Shown: positions 38,983 to 47,499 of the stretch, piece by piece
Position numbering within the stretch: position 1 is the stretch's first letter
Layout: every line of letters begins with the position of its first letter
Source: Bryobacteraceae bacterium
GTDB lineage: Bacteria > Acidobacteriota > Terriglobia > Bryobacterales > Bryobacteraceae
Assembly: GCA_025056865.1 (NCBI GenBank)
Contig: JANWVO010000024.1
Span: 1-64,000, forward strand
Direction: 5' to 3'
Length of the DNA: 64,000 nucleotides
Program-made: the position numbers and the translations under genes
Notes under the pieces: generated by a model
Database searches by the model: none
What the model was told of the DNA's origin: nothing
Seen by the model: only the letters and a program-made list of their open reading frames with translations

Positions 38983-39390
38983 ATGGCGACAGCACTTGCA
39001 GGGCGAATCGTTTCTTTCGCCCTCCGCGGCGACGCAGAGGAGCGCAATCCGGGACATCAAAGACCTGCGGACTTAAAGAGCCTTCCCGACAAGCAGGCGG
39101 GCAACAGCACGTTCAGCCGTGAAACGGCTTTGGTTCCAAAGACGGTTTCGTGTCTCAGCACACGAGAGTTAACGCAGATTGCATGCTGTCTCGGAGTTCA
39201 GCTAAAGGCAGCAGATATCCAGCTCAGGATGAGAATACTCATGAAAGTCGTACTTGTCAAGAATTTTTTGTCCGGCGATGATTTTTTGGGAGCTGAGGAG
39301 CAGCCTGACGCGTCAACCGAACTTCCTATTACCGCCCGATTGCGGGAAAACCTACCTCAAATAGCACTTGCCTGGCGTAAGGCCGCCTGA
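38983..39390 (+). CDS. Uncertain hypothetical protein
   Basis: Possible 135-aa product from ATG 38983; a shorter 53-aa version could start at 39229. No Shine-Dalgarno sequence, signal peptide or known domain. Codon use is mixed and GC low, like the adjacent peroxidase gene. The C-terminal part (MKVVLVKNFLSGDDFLGAEE) looks most protein-like. It may be a fragment carried in with the peroxidase. Confidence 0.28.
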   Translation: MATALAGRIVSFALRGDAEERNPGHQRPADLKSLPDKQAGNSTFSRETALVPKTVSCLSTRELTQIACCLGVQLKAADIQLRMRILMKVVLVKNFLSGDDFLGAEEQPDASTELPITARLRENLPQIALAWRKAA

Positions 39391-39602
39391 CATCATTTCG
39401 CAGGGGACTTGCGCACACTTCAATTCGGTTACTTATTGTGGCTCCGATAACAAATGCCCAATGCTGAGGGGCCGGCCACCTGGTACTGACTATAGAGGGA
39501 AGTAACGGACACGCCTCTCGCCGTTCCTTCGTGTGCCGAAGAGTGCTGCGTCGATGTGTCCGGGATGCCTGAAGCGCGATGGCGGCTGGAAAATGGAAAA
39601 CT

Positions 39603-39890
39603 TCAGGCGATGCGGGAGAAGGTGGCGATGCGCGGTTCGCCGGCAGCGAGCTCGGGGAGCACCTGATCGAGCCGCTTCAGGTGCGGCGTGGCAAGGTGGC
39701 GGTCGAGCGCCTCGCGGGAGGTCCAGTTTTCGAAGAAGAGGAAGTGGCCCGGGTTTTCGGTGGAGACGTGCAGGTCGTACTGGAGGCAGCCTTCTTCGGC
39801 GCGGGTGGGTTCGATGAGGGCCAGCAGTTCCTGGCGGAGCCTTTCTTCGCAGCCGGGCTTCGAGATGATTTCTGCAACCACGGTGAGCAT
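39603..39890 (-). CDS. Antibiotic biosynthesis monooxygenase (ABM) domain protein
   Basis: 95 aa, whole length of one ABM ferredoxin-like domain: MLTVVAEIISKPGCEERLRQ start, central EGCLQYDLHVSTENPGHFLF and ENWTSREALDRHLATPHL. This is the typical YgiN-like quinol monooxygenase or small-molecule oxidase pattern, acting as a cytoplasmic dimer. The ATG at 39890 matches the family's N-terminus; an ATG 15 nt upstream (39905) is also in frame. Neither has a clear ribosome binding site. An inverted repeat GCCTGAAG/CTTCAGGC (39567-39574, 39601-39608) overlaps its stop. Confidence 0.8.
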   Translation of the reverse strand: MLTVVAEIISKPGCEERLRQELLALIEPTRAEEGCLQYDLHVSTENPGHFLFFENWTSREALDRHLATPHLKRLDQVLPELAAGEPRIATFSRIA

Positions 39891-40109
39891 GTTCCCATTG
39901 TGCATGGCGGGCGGGGCCGATGGCGCGGGCATGCCATGGACAATGGATGGCGGCCCGTGGGGAGATTCGCGCCGCAAGCGGCGGCTGGAGCCATGCCGCG
40001 CACCGTTTCCGCTGGGACGGGCCTCTGCCGAAGAAGTCCGGAGACGGGGGAGGACATTGCGGCGCAGGGGCGGCCAGGCGGCGAGCGTGCCGGGCCTCCG
40101 CTTCCCTTC

Positions 40110-40270
40110 CCTGGCCTGCGCCTCCTGCCCGACCATGGCAACCTGCCGCGGATGAGCCCGCGACCGCCAGAAGGGGGGAAGGTTCCTGGCCTGCGCCCCG
40201 TGTCCGACGAGGGCAACCTGCCGTAGATACGCCCGCGACCGCCAGAAGGGGGGAAGGTGCCTGGCCTGCG
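40110..40270. repeat. 75-bp tandem repeat, two copies plus a partial third
   Basis: The marker CCTGGCCTGCG recurs at 40110, 40185 and 40260, exactly 75 bp apart. Units 1 and 2 share long blocks such as GCGACCGCCAGAAGGGGGGA and differ at scattered positions; the third copy stops after about 11 bp. Intergenic. Confidence 0.85.
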
Positions 40271-40286
40271 GAAACGGGGAAAGGCC

Positions 40287-40296
40287 CGCCCGGGCG
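40287..40296 (-). terminator. Palindromic hairpin CGCCCGGGCG
   Basis: Ten-base perfect palindrome between the 75-bp and 104-bp repeat blocks, the same core as in the terminator-like hairpins of the following array; flanked by a short A/T run on each side. Confidence 0.3.
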
Positions 40297-40378
40297 AAAA
40301 TTTGAGGGTTTCGGGGGGCGGCGCTGCCGAGGCACCTGATTCCGGGGGAAATGCGGCGCGTTGGAAGCCGGCCATATC

Positions 40379-40620
40379 AGGAAAATCGCGCCTCGGCGGG
40401 CCTGTTCCCATTTTCCTGTGAGCACGTTCCCAGGCTGCATGGTGGAAGGGGACAGGTGGTGCGGGGAGATCGCGGGCGAGAGGAAAAAATCGCGCCCGGG
40501 CGGGCCTGTGCCCATTTTCCTGTGAGCACGCTCCCAGGCTGCATGGTGGATGGGAGCAGGTAGTGCGGGGAGATCACGGGCGGGAGGAAAAATCCCGCCC
40601 GGGCGGGCCTGTCCTCATTT
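40379..40620. repeat. ~104-bp tandem repeat, two copies plus partial third, each with a terminator-like hairpin
   Basis: The marker GCGGGCCTGT recurs at 40396, 40500 and 40603 (spacing 104 and 103). Each unit begins with GGAAAA(A)ATC followed by a GC palindrome, then CCCATTTTCCTGTGAGCACG and CCCAGGCTGCATGGTGG. Read on the minus strand each unit is hairpin plus T-run: cores CGCC-TC-GGCG (40389-40398), CGCCCGGGCG (40493-40502) and a 14-bp palindrome (40594-40607). The array sits directly downstream of the response-regulator stop. Confidence 0.85.
40588..40607 (-). terminator. Intrinsic terminator of the two-component operon
   Basis: Perfect palindrome CCCGCCCGGGCGGG (40594-40607) beginning 14 nt after the response-regulator stop and followed on the minus strand by A then TTTTT (40592-40588). 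An A-tract on the other side (GAAAAAT) makes it potentially bidirectional. Confidence 0.65.
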
Positions 40621-40621
40621 T

Positions 40622-42076
40622 TCAGGATTGGCGTTTGCGGATGGGGATGCCGAGGCGCTTGATCTTCTGGTTGAGCGTGGAAAGAGGGATTTTGAGAAGG
40701 GCGGCGGCTTCGGTCTGGGAGTAGTTGACCGCTTCAAGGGCTTCGATGATGGTGCGGGCTTCGAAGTCGGCGACCTTCTCGAACAGGGAGGCGTCGGGCG
40801 GCAGCGCGCCGGCGCGCTCGGCGGTGCGGACGCCGGTGGACTGAAGAAGCTGCTCCGGCAGGACGCTGACCGGGACGACCTCGCTGGTGGCGAGGACGAC
40901 GGCGCGCTCGATGGCGTTTTCGAGCTCGCGCACGTTGCCGGGCCAGTGGTAGTCCATGAGCAGGTGCATGGCTTCCGGCTCGAAGCGGAGCAGGCTGCGG
41001 CCCTGCGGGTCGAGGAACTTGTTGTTCTCGCGGCAGTAGATCTGGAAGAAGTGCTCGACCAGAAGCGGGATGTCCTCCTTGCGTTCGCGCAGCGGCGGCA
41101 GGTGGATGTTGATGACGTTCAGGCGGTAGTAGAGATCCTGGCGGAACTTCCCTTCCTCGACGAGGCGGGCGAGGTCGGCGTTGGTGGCGGCGAGAATGCG
41201 CACGTCGACGCGGATGGTTTCGGTGGAGCCGACGGGCATGAACTCGCGCTCCTGGATGACGCGCAGGAGCTTGACCTGCATGTCGGGCGTGAGCGTGCCG
41301 ATTTCGTCGAAGAAGATGGTGCCGTGGTTGGCGATTTCGAAGTAGCCGCGGCGGTTGGCGACGGCGCCGGTGAAGGCGCCCTTGACGTGGCCGAAGAGGG
41401 TGGACTCGAGCAGATCCGGCGGCAGCGAGCCGGAGTTGACGCCGACGAAGGGCTTGTCGGCGCGGGGCGAGTTGGCGTGGATGGCCTTGGCGATGAGCTC
41501 CTTGCCGGTGCCGGTCTCGCCGGTGATGAGGATGTTGCTCTTGGAAGGCGCGACCTGGGCGACGAGATCGAGCACGCGCAGCATGCGCTCGCTCTTGCCG
41601 ACGATGTTGGGGAAGGCGTAGCGCTCCTTGAGGGCGCGGCGCAGCTCGCGGTTCTCGCGTTCGAGCCGGGTGCGCGCGATCTGGCGGTCGATCTCGATCA
41701 GGAGCTTCTCGTTGTCCCAGGGCTTGGAGAAGTAATCGCTGGCGCCGGACTTGAGCGCTTCGACGGCGACCTCGACCGAGCCGTAGGCGGTGATGAGGAA
41801 GATGGGGGTTTCGCGGTCGCGGCGGCGGATCTCGTCGAGCACTTCGAGGCCGGAGCGGTCCGGCATCATGAGGTCGAGCAGGACGAGGTCGAAGACGCCG
41901 GACTCGAAGCGGCGCAGGCCCTCGGCGGCGTTTTCCGCCGTCGCGACCGAATAGCCTTCGGCCTCGAGCAGCAGCTCGAGCGACTCGCGGATATCGGCTT
42001 CGTCGTCGATGACAAGAATCCTGCCGCGGGGCGCGCGGGGCGCGTCGACACGGGTTTCCACATCAGGCCGAGGCAT
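40622..42076 (-). CDS. NtrC-type sigma54-dependent response regulator
   Basis: 484 aa. Receiver domain about 20-130 with acidic pocket DD (24-25), phospho-acceptor Asp68 (LVLLDLMMPD) and Lys118. AAA+ sigma54-interaction domain about 155-385 with Walker A GETGTGKE (186-193), GAFTGA loop (233-238), Walker B TIFFDEIG and arginine-finger region. C-terminal Fis-type helix-turn-helix (about 445-480; NYSQTEAAALLKIPLSTLNQ). It activates sigma54 promoters once phosphorylated, almost certainly by the kinase encoded just upstream, with which it overlaps by 14 nt. Target genes are not evident in the window. Confidence 0.95.
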   Translation of the reverse strand: MPRPDVETRVDAPRAPRGRILVIDDEADIRESLELLLEAEGYSVATAENAAEGLRRFESGVFDLVLLDLMMPDRSGLEVLDEIRRRDRETPIFLITAYGSVEVAVEALKSGASDYFSKPWDNEKLLIEIDRQIARTRLERENRELRRALKERYAFPNIVGKSERMLRVLDLVAQVAPSKSNILITGETGTGKELIAKAIHANSPRADKPFVGVNSGSLPPDLLESTLFGHVKGAFTGAVANRRGYFEIANHGTIFFDEIGTLTPDMQVKLLRVIQEREFMPVGSTETIRVDVRILAATNADLARLVEEGKFRQDLYYRLNVINIHLPPLRERKEDIPLLVEHFFQIYCRENNKFLDPQGRSLLRFEPEAMHLLMDYHWPGNVRELENAIERAVVLATSEVVPVSVLPEQLLQSTGVRTAERAGALPPDASLFEKVADFEARTIIEALEAVNYSQTEAAALLKIPLSTLNQKIKRLGIPIRKRQS

Positions 42077-45017
42077 CAGCAGTCTTCCGGTTCATGGCGG
42101 GGAACTCGAGCCGGAACACGGCTCCGCCAGAGGGCAGCGAGCCGGCCTCGATGAGACCGCCATGCTCTTCCACAATGCCATAACTGACACTGAGACCGAG
42201 GCCGGTGCCCTTGCGCGCGCCCTTGGTGGTGAAGAAGGGGTCGAAGATGCGGGGCAGGTGCTCGGGCGGGATGCCCGGCCCGGTGTCGCGCACTTCGGCC
42301 CGCACGGTGGCTCCGTCGGAGCTGGTGCGCAGCGTGAGGCGGCGCGGGGCGCCCTCGGGCAGGCCCGCCATGGCGTCGCGGGCATTGAGCAGAAGATTGA
42401 GGAAGACCTGCTGGAGCCTGCCGGCGTTGCCGCGCATCGGGGGCAGCTCCGGGGCGAGCTCGTAGACGATTTCGATGCGGAGCTTTTCGAACTGGTGCTC
42501 GAGCAGCGAGACGGTCTCGCGGATGACGCGGTTGAGATCGAGGGGCTCGAATTCGGTACCCGAGGTGCGCGAGAAATTCAGCAGCGAATTGACGATTTCG
42601 GAGGCGCGGAAGGTCTGGCGGGCGATCTTGTCAAGGATGCGCGTCTTCTGCTCGTCGCCGATGAGCTGCTTGGCGAGCATCTGGGCGTAGGTGGAGATGA
42701 CGGCAAGCGGGGTGTTGACCTCGTGGGCGACGCCGGCGGCAAGCAGGCCGATGGAGCTGAGCTTGTCGGCCTGGATGAGGCGGCGTTCGAGCTCTTCGCG
42801 CTCGGTGATGTCGTCGAAGATGATGAGGCGGCCGATGCGCTGGCCGTCGCGGGTGACCAACGGGGCGATGGCGATGTTGACGATGGGATCGCGCTCTTCG
42901 GGCAGCGGCGCGGCTGCGCCGGAGGCGCCATTGCCGTTGCCGCCGGCGAGGAAGCGCGCGAGGGCGGAGCGCTTCAGCGGGATCCTGTAAAGCTGGTGGA
43001 CCTGCGTTTCCGCGCGGAGGGCTTCGAAGTGGACGGCGAGCTCGGGCGGGAACAGCTCGTCGAGGCGGCGGCCGAGGGCGGCGGCGCGCGGCACGCCGGT
43101 GAGGCGCTCGATCTGCGAGTTCCAGCTTTCGACGCGGTCCTCGAGATCGGCGGCGAGGATGCCAACGTTGATCGACTCGACGATGTTCTCGCTGAACTCC
43201 TTGAGCCGCTCGTACTGCTCGACCTTGGCAGCGAGCGAGCGGTACAGGCGCGCGTTTTCAACCGCCATGGCGATGTAGCCCGCGAGCGAGATGAGCAGGT
43301 CGATGTCGTCGGAGGAGAGGAAGTCGCCCTTGGTGGTGCGGCTGACGCCGAGCCAGGCCAGCGTGCGCCCGCGGAAGGTGCACGGCAGGTAGTAGGTGAG
43401 ATCGAGCAGCGCGAGCGTTTCGCGCACCGGCGGCGGGAGGCGGCGGGAGACGATGTCGAGCGTGTGGTGGGTCCGCTCGAAGAACAGGTACGGCTCCTTC
43501 GGCGACTCGGGCAGGAAGGAGAGGTCGAGCGGCTCCTTTTCGAGGTGCGTGAGGAAGCCGTCGCGGTCGAGCGCCGAGTGGAGGCGGAAGCCGGGACCGT
43601 CTTCCCGCGACAGGAAGAAGGCGACGTGATCGACCGAGAGCGTGTTCAGCAGCCGCTCGCCGACGCTGCGCAGGGTGCGGTCGAGATCCATTTCGGAGGT
43701 CAGCTCGCGGGCGAAGCTGAGCAGCGTGCGGCGGTAGTCGAAACGGTCGCGGTAGAAGACGTGGCGGTCGAGCTGCTCCTGGATCCAGTGGCGCAGCGGC
43801 TCGAAGACAAGCGCGGCGATCAGCACGAGCAGCACGACGGCGGTGGGGCTGAGCTCGTCGCGGCGGGACAGGGCGTAGACCAGCAGCGAGACGATGCCGA
43901 GCACGGAGAGCGTGGCCAGCAGGTAGACATAACCCTGCTGGAAGATGATGTCGACATCCATCAGGCGGTAGCGGAGGATGGCGTATGCCCAGGTGAGCGG
44001 CAGGAAGGCGAGGAAGAGCACGCTGAGCCGCATCGTCTCCGTGGGCACCATGCCGGCGGCAAAGGGCGCCGCGTAGAAGGCGGCGAAGGGCACAATGCCG
44101 GCGAGGGTTCCATTGCGGAGCCACTTCAACTGCTGGCGCAGGATGGGGTCGGCGGCGCGGCGGAAGCCGAGGTGCAGGGCGACGGCGCCCGCCAGATAGC
44201 AGGCGGAGAAGAGCGCGAGCCAGAGGCGGTCAAGCAGCCAGTTCAGCTCGATGAGGGGCACCGAGCTGCGGACGATGCCGGAGGCGAAGCCGAGCTGAAG
44301 CAGAGCGAGGGAGACCGCCGGCAGATAGATGGAGAGCGCATGGCGCAGCGGGAACGGGCGGTGCCCGGCGGGGAACGTGAGGCAGAAGTGCAGAAACAGC
44401 GCCGGCGCCAGCAGCCCGGCGATGACATTGCCGACGTAGATGGCGGTGTCGAAGGCGTTCAGCTTGCCCGTGTAATGGAACGAGTGCAGGATGAAGCTGG
44501 CGAGGCAGAGCAGATAGAAGTGCAGCGCCTTGGGGGCGCGGTTGCGGCGGAAGAAGACAAAGAGGCCGATGATGAGGTAAGCGGCGCCGACGAAGTACTG
44601 GTAGTAGAGCGCGCGGTCGCGGTTGGCATCGGCGACAATGACGCGGGCGTTGATTTCGATGCCGTTGCGCTCGAGCGTATAGGTGGCCTTGCCCCAGACG
44701 CCGGTGCGGAACAGGAGCTGGACGACATCGATGGCCTGGCGGACGGCGACGGCGGGCGTGTTTTCGATGGGCGCGATGCGCAGCAGGACGTCGCCGCGGC
44801 GGATGCCGGCGCGGTCCGCCGGACCGCCCGGCTGCACATAGGCGGCGACGACGCGCACGCCGCCTTCCCTGCCCGGCGAGTCCATCCATGTGGCGCCGTC
44901 ATCGGGCAGGTGGTAGCGCATCTGCTGCTGGTAGTTGACGCCGGCGCAGATGATCGCCGTGAGCGTCAGCACGACCAGAAGCGCGCCGAGGAACTGGTTT
45001 TTCAGTCCCTGCTCCAC
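42063..45017 (-). CDS. Membrane sensor histidine kinase with PDZ, GAF and PAS modules
   Basis: 984 aa. GTG start at 45017 with GAGGAG about 6 nt upstream. Order: a membrane span (about 6-28), PDZ domain facing outside (about 55-110; VQPGGPADRAGIRRGDVLLR), about eight further spans (about 120-400), a GAF domain (about 430-600), PAS (about 620-740), HisKA with phospho-His near residue 765 (GVAHEVNTPLAV) and HATPase_c with N box (NLLLNARDAM), G1 DTGPGIPPEH and G2 GTGLGLSVSYGI. The PDZ suggests sensing of peptide C-termini or periplasmic proteins, similar in idea to envelope-stress sensors. Forms an operon with the NtrC-type regulator. Confidence 0.93.
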   Translation of the reverse strand: MEQGLKNQFLGALLVVLTLTAIICAGVNYQQQMRYHLPDDGATWMDSPGREGGVRVVAAYVQPGGPADRAGIRRGDVLLRIAPIENTPAVAVRQAIDVVQLLFRTGVWGKATYTLERNGIEINARVIVADANRDRALYYQYFVGAAYLIIGLFVFFRRNRAPKALHFYLLCLASFILHSFHYTGKLNAFDTAIYVGNVIAGLLAPALFLHFCLTFPAGHRPFPLRHALSIYLPAVSLALLQLGFASGIVRSSVPLIELNWLLDRLWLALFSACYLAGAVALHLGFRRAADPILRQQLKWLRNGTLAGIVPFAAFYAAPFAAGMVPTETMRLSVLFLAFLPLTWAYAILRYRLMDVDIIFQQGYVYLLATLSVLGIVSLLVYALSRRDELSPTAVVLLVLIAALVFEPLRHWIQEQLDRHVFYRDRFDYRRTLLSFARELTSEMDLDRTLRSVGERLLNTLSVDHVAFFLSREDGPGFRLHSALDRDGFLTHLEKEPLDLSFLPESPKEPYLFFERTHHTLDIVSRRLPPPVRETLALLDLTYYLPCTFRGRTLAWLGVSRTTKGDFLSSDDIDLLISLAGYIAMAVENARLYRSLAAKVEQYERLKEFSENIVESINVGILAADLEDRVESWNSQIERLTGVPRAAALGRRLDELFPPELAVHFEALRAETQVHQLYRIPLKRSALARFLAGGNGNGASGAAAPLPEERDPIVNIAIAPLVTRDGQRIGRLIIFDDITEREELERRLIQADKLSSIGLLAAGVAHEVNTPLAVISTYAQMLAKQLIGDEQKTRILDKIARQTFRASEIVNSLLNFSRTSGTEFEPLDLNRVIRETVSLLEHQFEKLRIEIVYELAPELPPMRGNAGRLQQVFLNLLLNARDAMAGLPEGAPRRLTLRTSSDGATVRAEVRDTGPGIPPEHLPRIFDPFFTTKGARKGTGLGLSVSYGIVEEHGGLIEAGSLPSGGAVFRLEFPAMNRKTADASA

Positions 45018-45527
45018 CTCGGGCTCCTCAAGCGGTCCGCGGCAGCGTACACTGATCCGGCCTCGGGAGAAGCAATTCTGGTACCATCCTGCAAGACCGC
45101 CTGCTATTTCCAGCGTACACCTGAAATCAAGGACTTACCAGAGGAAATTGCGCGGGGCGAAGCCGATTGTGTCCCGAATTCCGGAGCCGCCGTTTCCGAA
45201 TTCCGAACCTGCGTTCCCAACCTGCCCGGACGCCGACGCGGGGGGCAGGCCAGCCGGCAGCGCGGCCCTGGCAAGCGCACCGTGGCCGCGAGTTTCCGGC
45301 GCGAGCGGCGCACCGTGGCCGCGAGTTTTCGGCGGGACCGGCACCGATGGCGCACGCCTGCCCGCCGGGTGTCGGCAGGCAGGGAAGAGCCGGCGGTGGC
45401 GAGGGCAGCGCCGCGGCGGGAGGCGGCGGTGGAACAGGCACCGGCCGGACGCGGAGGAACCACGAGGCCCGTGTGCCAAGCAGAGACGCCGGCGAAGCCG
45501 CCGGGACCGCCCGACGGGAAGGCCGGG
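45018..45527. other. Intergenic region with a 33-bp direct repeat
   Basis: 510 bp between the kinase start and the stop of the ATP-grasp gene. Contains two copies of GCGCACCGTGGCCGCGAGTT starting at 45274 and 45307 (33-bp period) within a block of GC-rich low-complexity sequence. No convincing gene or terminator seen. Confidence 0.5.
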
Positions 45528-46880
45528 TTACTTCGGCTCGAGAATGAAAGCAGGCACGACGCCAGCCGCCGACGAGAAGCCGCCGCGCGGGGGCGACAGA
45601 CGCGCCGAGAAGCCATGCACCCTGCCGAGGAAGGCATGGGGGGCGACGTCGACGACCATGTCCCGGTAGGCCAGCTCGCCGAAGTAGTCGAGCGGGAAGG
45701 AGAAGACCGGCGCTTCGATGCGCTGCTGGACGACATAAGGGTGGCGCAGCGCGAGGCGCACGGCGCGCTCCCATGTGGCATCGTCGACGAGGGCGCCGTC
45801 GGTGGAGTGCAGCTCGCTGGAATCTTCGTTGGGGCGCAGCACGAGCTGGCGGCGGTTCTTGAGGATGAAATCGATCAGATCGACGGTCTCGCCCTGCCAG
45901 GTGGTCTTGCCGGGCGTGACGAAGCGCGTGGCGGGGATCGTGTCGCGGATGGCCTTGCGCTCGGCCGCCGGGAAGGAGCCGGTGACCGAGTCATCGGTGA
46001 GCAGGGCGAAGAGGGCGCGCTTGCGCATCACCTCTGCGCGGAAGCTGTTGACGAGGCAGACGCGGCGCTCGCGGCAGGCGCGCAGCAGCGGGTGGGTGAG
46101 ATCGTAACGGGTGAGCAGGTCCTGGGCGCGGATGCCCCGCAGGATCATGTCGATGCGGAAGGCGCCGCGGCGCAGGACTCCGCCCTGGTAGTCCACCTCG
46201 TCGGGCGAGACGATCTCCACCGGGAAGCCCTGCGAGCGGAGAAAGTCGGCCAGGAGGGCATCTTCGCGAGCGTCGGCGGAGGCAAGGCCCGCCGGGAAGG
46301 CAAGGATCGCCACCGAAGGCTTGCCCTGGCCGCCGAAGTCCTTCCACGCCTTCAGGAGGCTGGCGGCAAAGGGCTTCACGCCGGGCGGGCGGGAGATCCG
46401 GTGCCGCTTGCGGAACTCCTTCATTGGCGGCGTTTCGAGGAAGGCTTCCGCGAGCAGTTCGCTGAAGACGGCACCGCGGGGCAGGTCGGCGCGGGGGGCC
46501 GAGAGATGAAGATGCCCGTTGACGACGGTGGCCTCCAGCAGGGACGCCACAGCGGGGATCGAGTAGCCGGGATCGAGCGAGACGAGCATGCGCTCGCCGG
46601 GCAGCAGGCCGAGGCGGGCCATCAACGAGGGTTCGCGGAGGGCGAGGTCGCGGACGCGGCTGATGGCGCTTGAAAGCGCTTCGGCGGCCGAGGCCAGTGT
46701 CTCATACTGACGGCGCGTGAGGAAATGGGGGCGCAGGACGGGCGAAAGGGGCCGGCCATTCACGCTCAGCCCGCGCCGCTCGAGCTGGGCGTGGAGTTCG
46801 CCCACCCAGGACGAGCCGCTCCGGGCGAAGTCTTCAAGGATGCGATGGTAGCGGGCGATAGCCTCGCTCAACAGCGTCAT
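45528..46880 (-). CDS. Circularly permuted (type 2) ATP-grasp-like protein
   Basis: 450 aa from the ATG at 46880; a start 15 nt upstream is also possible. Recognisable ATP-grasp features in permuted order: LVNSFRAEVMRKRALFALLTDD near 285-305, the nucleotide/metal-binding LVLRPNEDSSELHSTDGALV near 355-375, RHPYVVQQRIEAPVFSF, and the C-terminal SARLSPPRGGFSSAAGVVPAF that corresponds to the SSxxxNVSxGG-type end of the family. These proteins join an amine to a carboxylate using ATP, often in small peptide or glutathionylspermidine-like synthesis. It stands alone here, without the usual alpha-E or transglutaminase partners. Substrate unknown. Confidence 0.65.
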   Translation of the reverse strand: MTLLSEAIARYHRILEDFARSGSSWVGELHAQLERRGLSVNGRPLSPVLRPHFLTRRQYETLASAAEALSSAISRVRDLALREPSLMARLGLLPGERMLVSLDPGYSIPAVASLLEATVVNGHLHLSAPRADLPRGAVFSELLAEAFLETPPMKEFRKRHRISRPPGVKPFAASLLKAWKDFGGQGKPSVAILAFPAGLASADAREDALLADFLRSQGFPVEIVSPDEVDYQGGVLRRGAFRIDMILRGIRAQDLLTRYDLTHPLLRACRERRVCLVNSFRAEVMRKRALFALLTDDSVTGSFPAAERKAIRDTIPATRFVTPGKTTWQGETVDLIDFILKNRRQLVLRPNEDSSELHSTDGALVDDATWERAVRLALRHPYVVQQRIEAPVFSFPLDYFGELAYRDMVVDVAPHAFLGRVHGFSARLSPPRGGFSSAAGVVPAFILEPK

Positions 46881-46884
46881 GGCG

Positions 46885-47495
46885 GATCGTTTCAATTCCA
46901 GTATCTCACAGCGGCTGGCAGAAGAAAAGGCTACTACAGGATTAGTTCCGTAAATTGGAACGCCGAACCTCGTTGCGTTTGACAGAGTTACAAGATTCAG
47001 AAGGCGGCTCTCCCTCTATAAGCACAACTTCTGGAAAAACGACAGAACTTGAGCTGCGTTTCTTTAGCAGGCGCGATGGTCCGGAGCGCCAAGGCGCTGC
47101 CTCCGGCGGCAGGGGCGGCCGGGACGCAGGTGCTGGCAGTGTTCCTGTTGCCACAAGCATTGGCCCTGCGAATTGAATGTGTTTCCGGTAAAATGAGAGT
47201 CAAAGCGGTTTCCGGGCGGATGTGGAAGCCGTTTGGAACCACATTTGCACCCACGGAGACCCTCCGGCTGGGGGACATCTCCTCCGACCCCCAGCCGGCC
47301 GTCCTTCTTTTGCCGCCTTTTCTGCCCTGGCGGCAATCATGATCCACTTCTTTTCGACATCTGCTGGGAACTTCCCTGCCCTGCCTGCCCCCTCGCCCGC
47401 AGGCGTGCCTTTCTCTCCGCGGCTGTCCCGAGGCTGGACGTCCGGGTAGAGAGAAGAGAAAGGACGCCGGAGCCGGACGGCGCGGCGCGTGGGAG
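46885..47495. other. Intergenic region with an inverted repeat
   Basis: About 610 bp without a convincing gene. Composition is less GC-rich near 46900-47050. A perfect inverted repeat TTGCCGCC (47310-47317) / GGCGGCAA (47329-47336) with an 11-nt loop has no T-run behind it and may be an operator or a weak terminator for the dapA-like gene. Confidence 0.45.
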
Positions 47496-47499
47496 GCGA

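Noticed and set aside
42009-46673. Very long plus-strand open frame (about 1550 codons) opposite the histidine kinase, ATP-grasp and other genes
   Set aside because: It is antisense to strongly supported genes, is Glu/Asp/Gly/Arg-rich as expected from GC-rich antisense codons, and has no domain or ribosome binding site.
47049-47342. Possible 97-aa plus-strand protein
   Set aside because: Weak hydrophobic stretch, no ribosome binding site, and the frame is short and overlaps other random frames.
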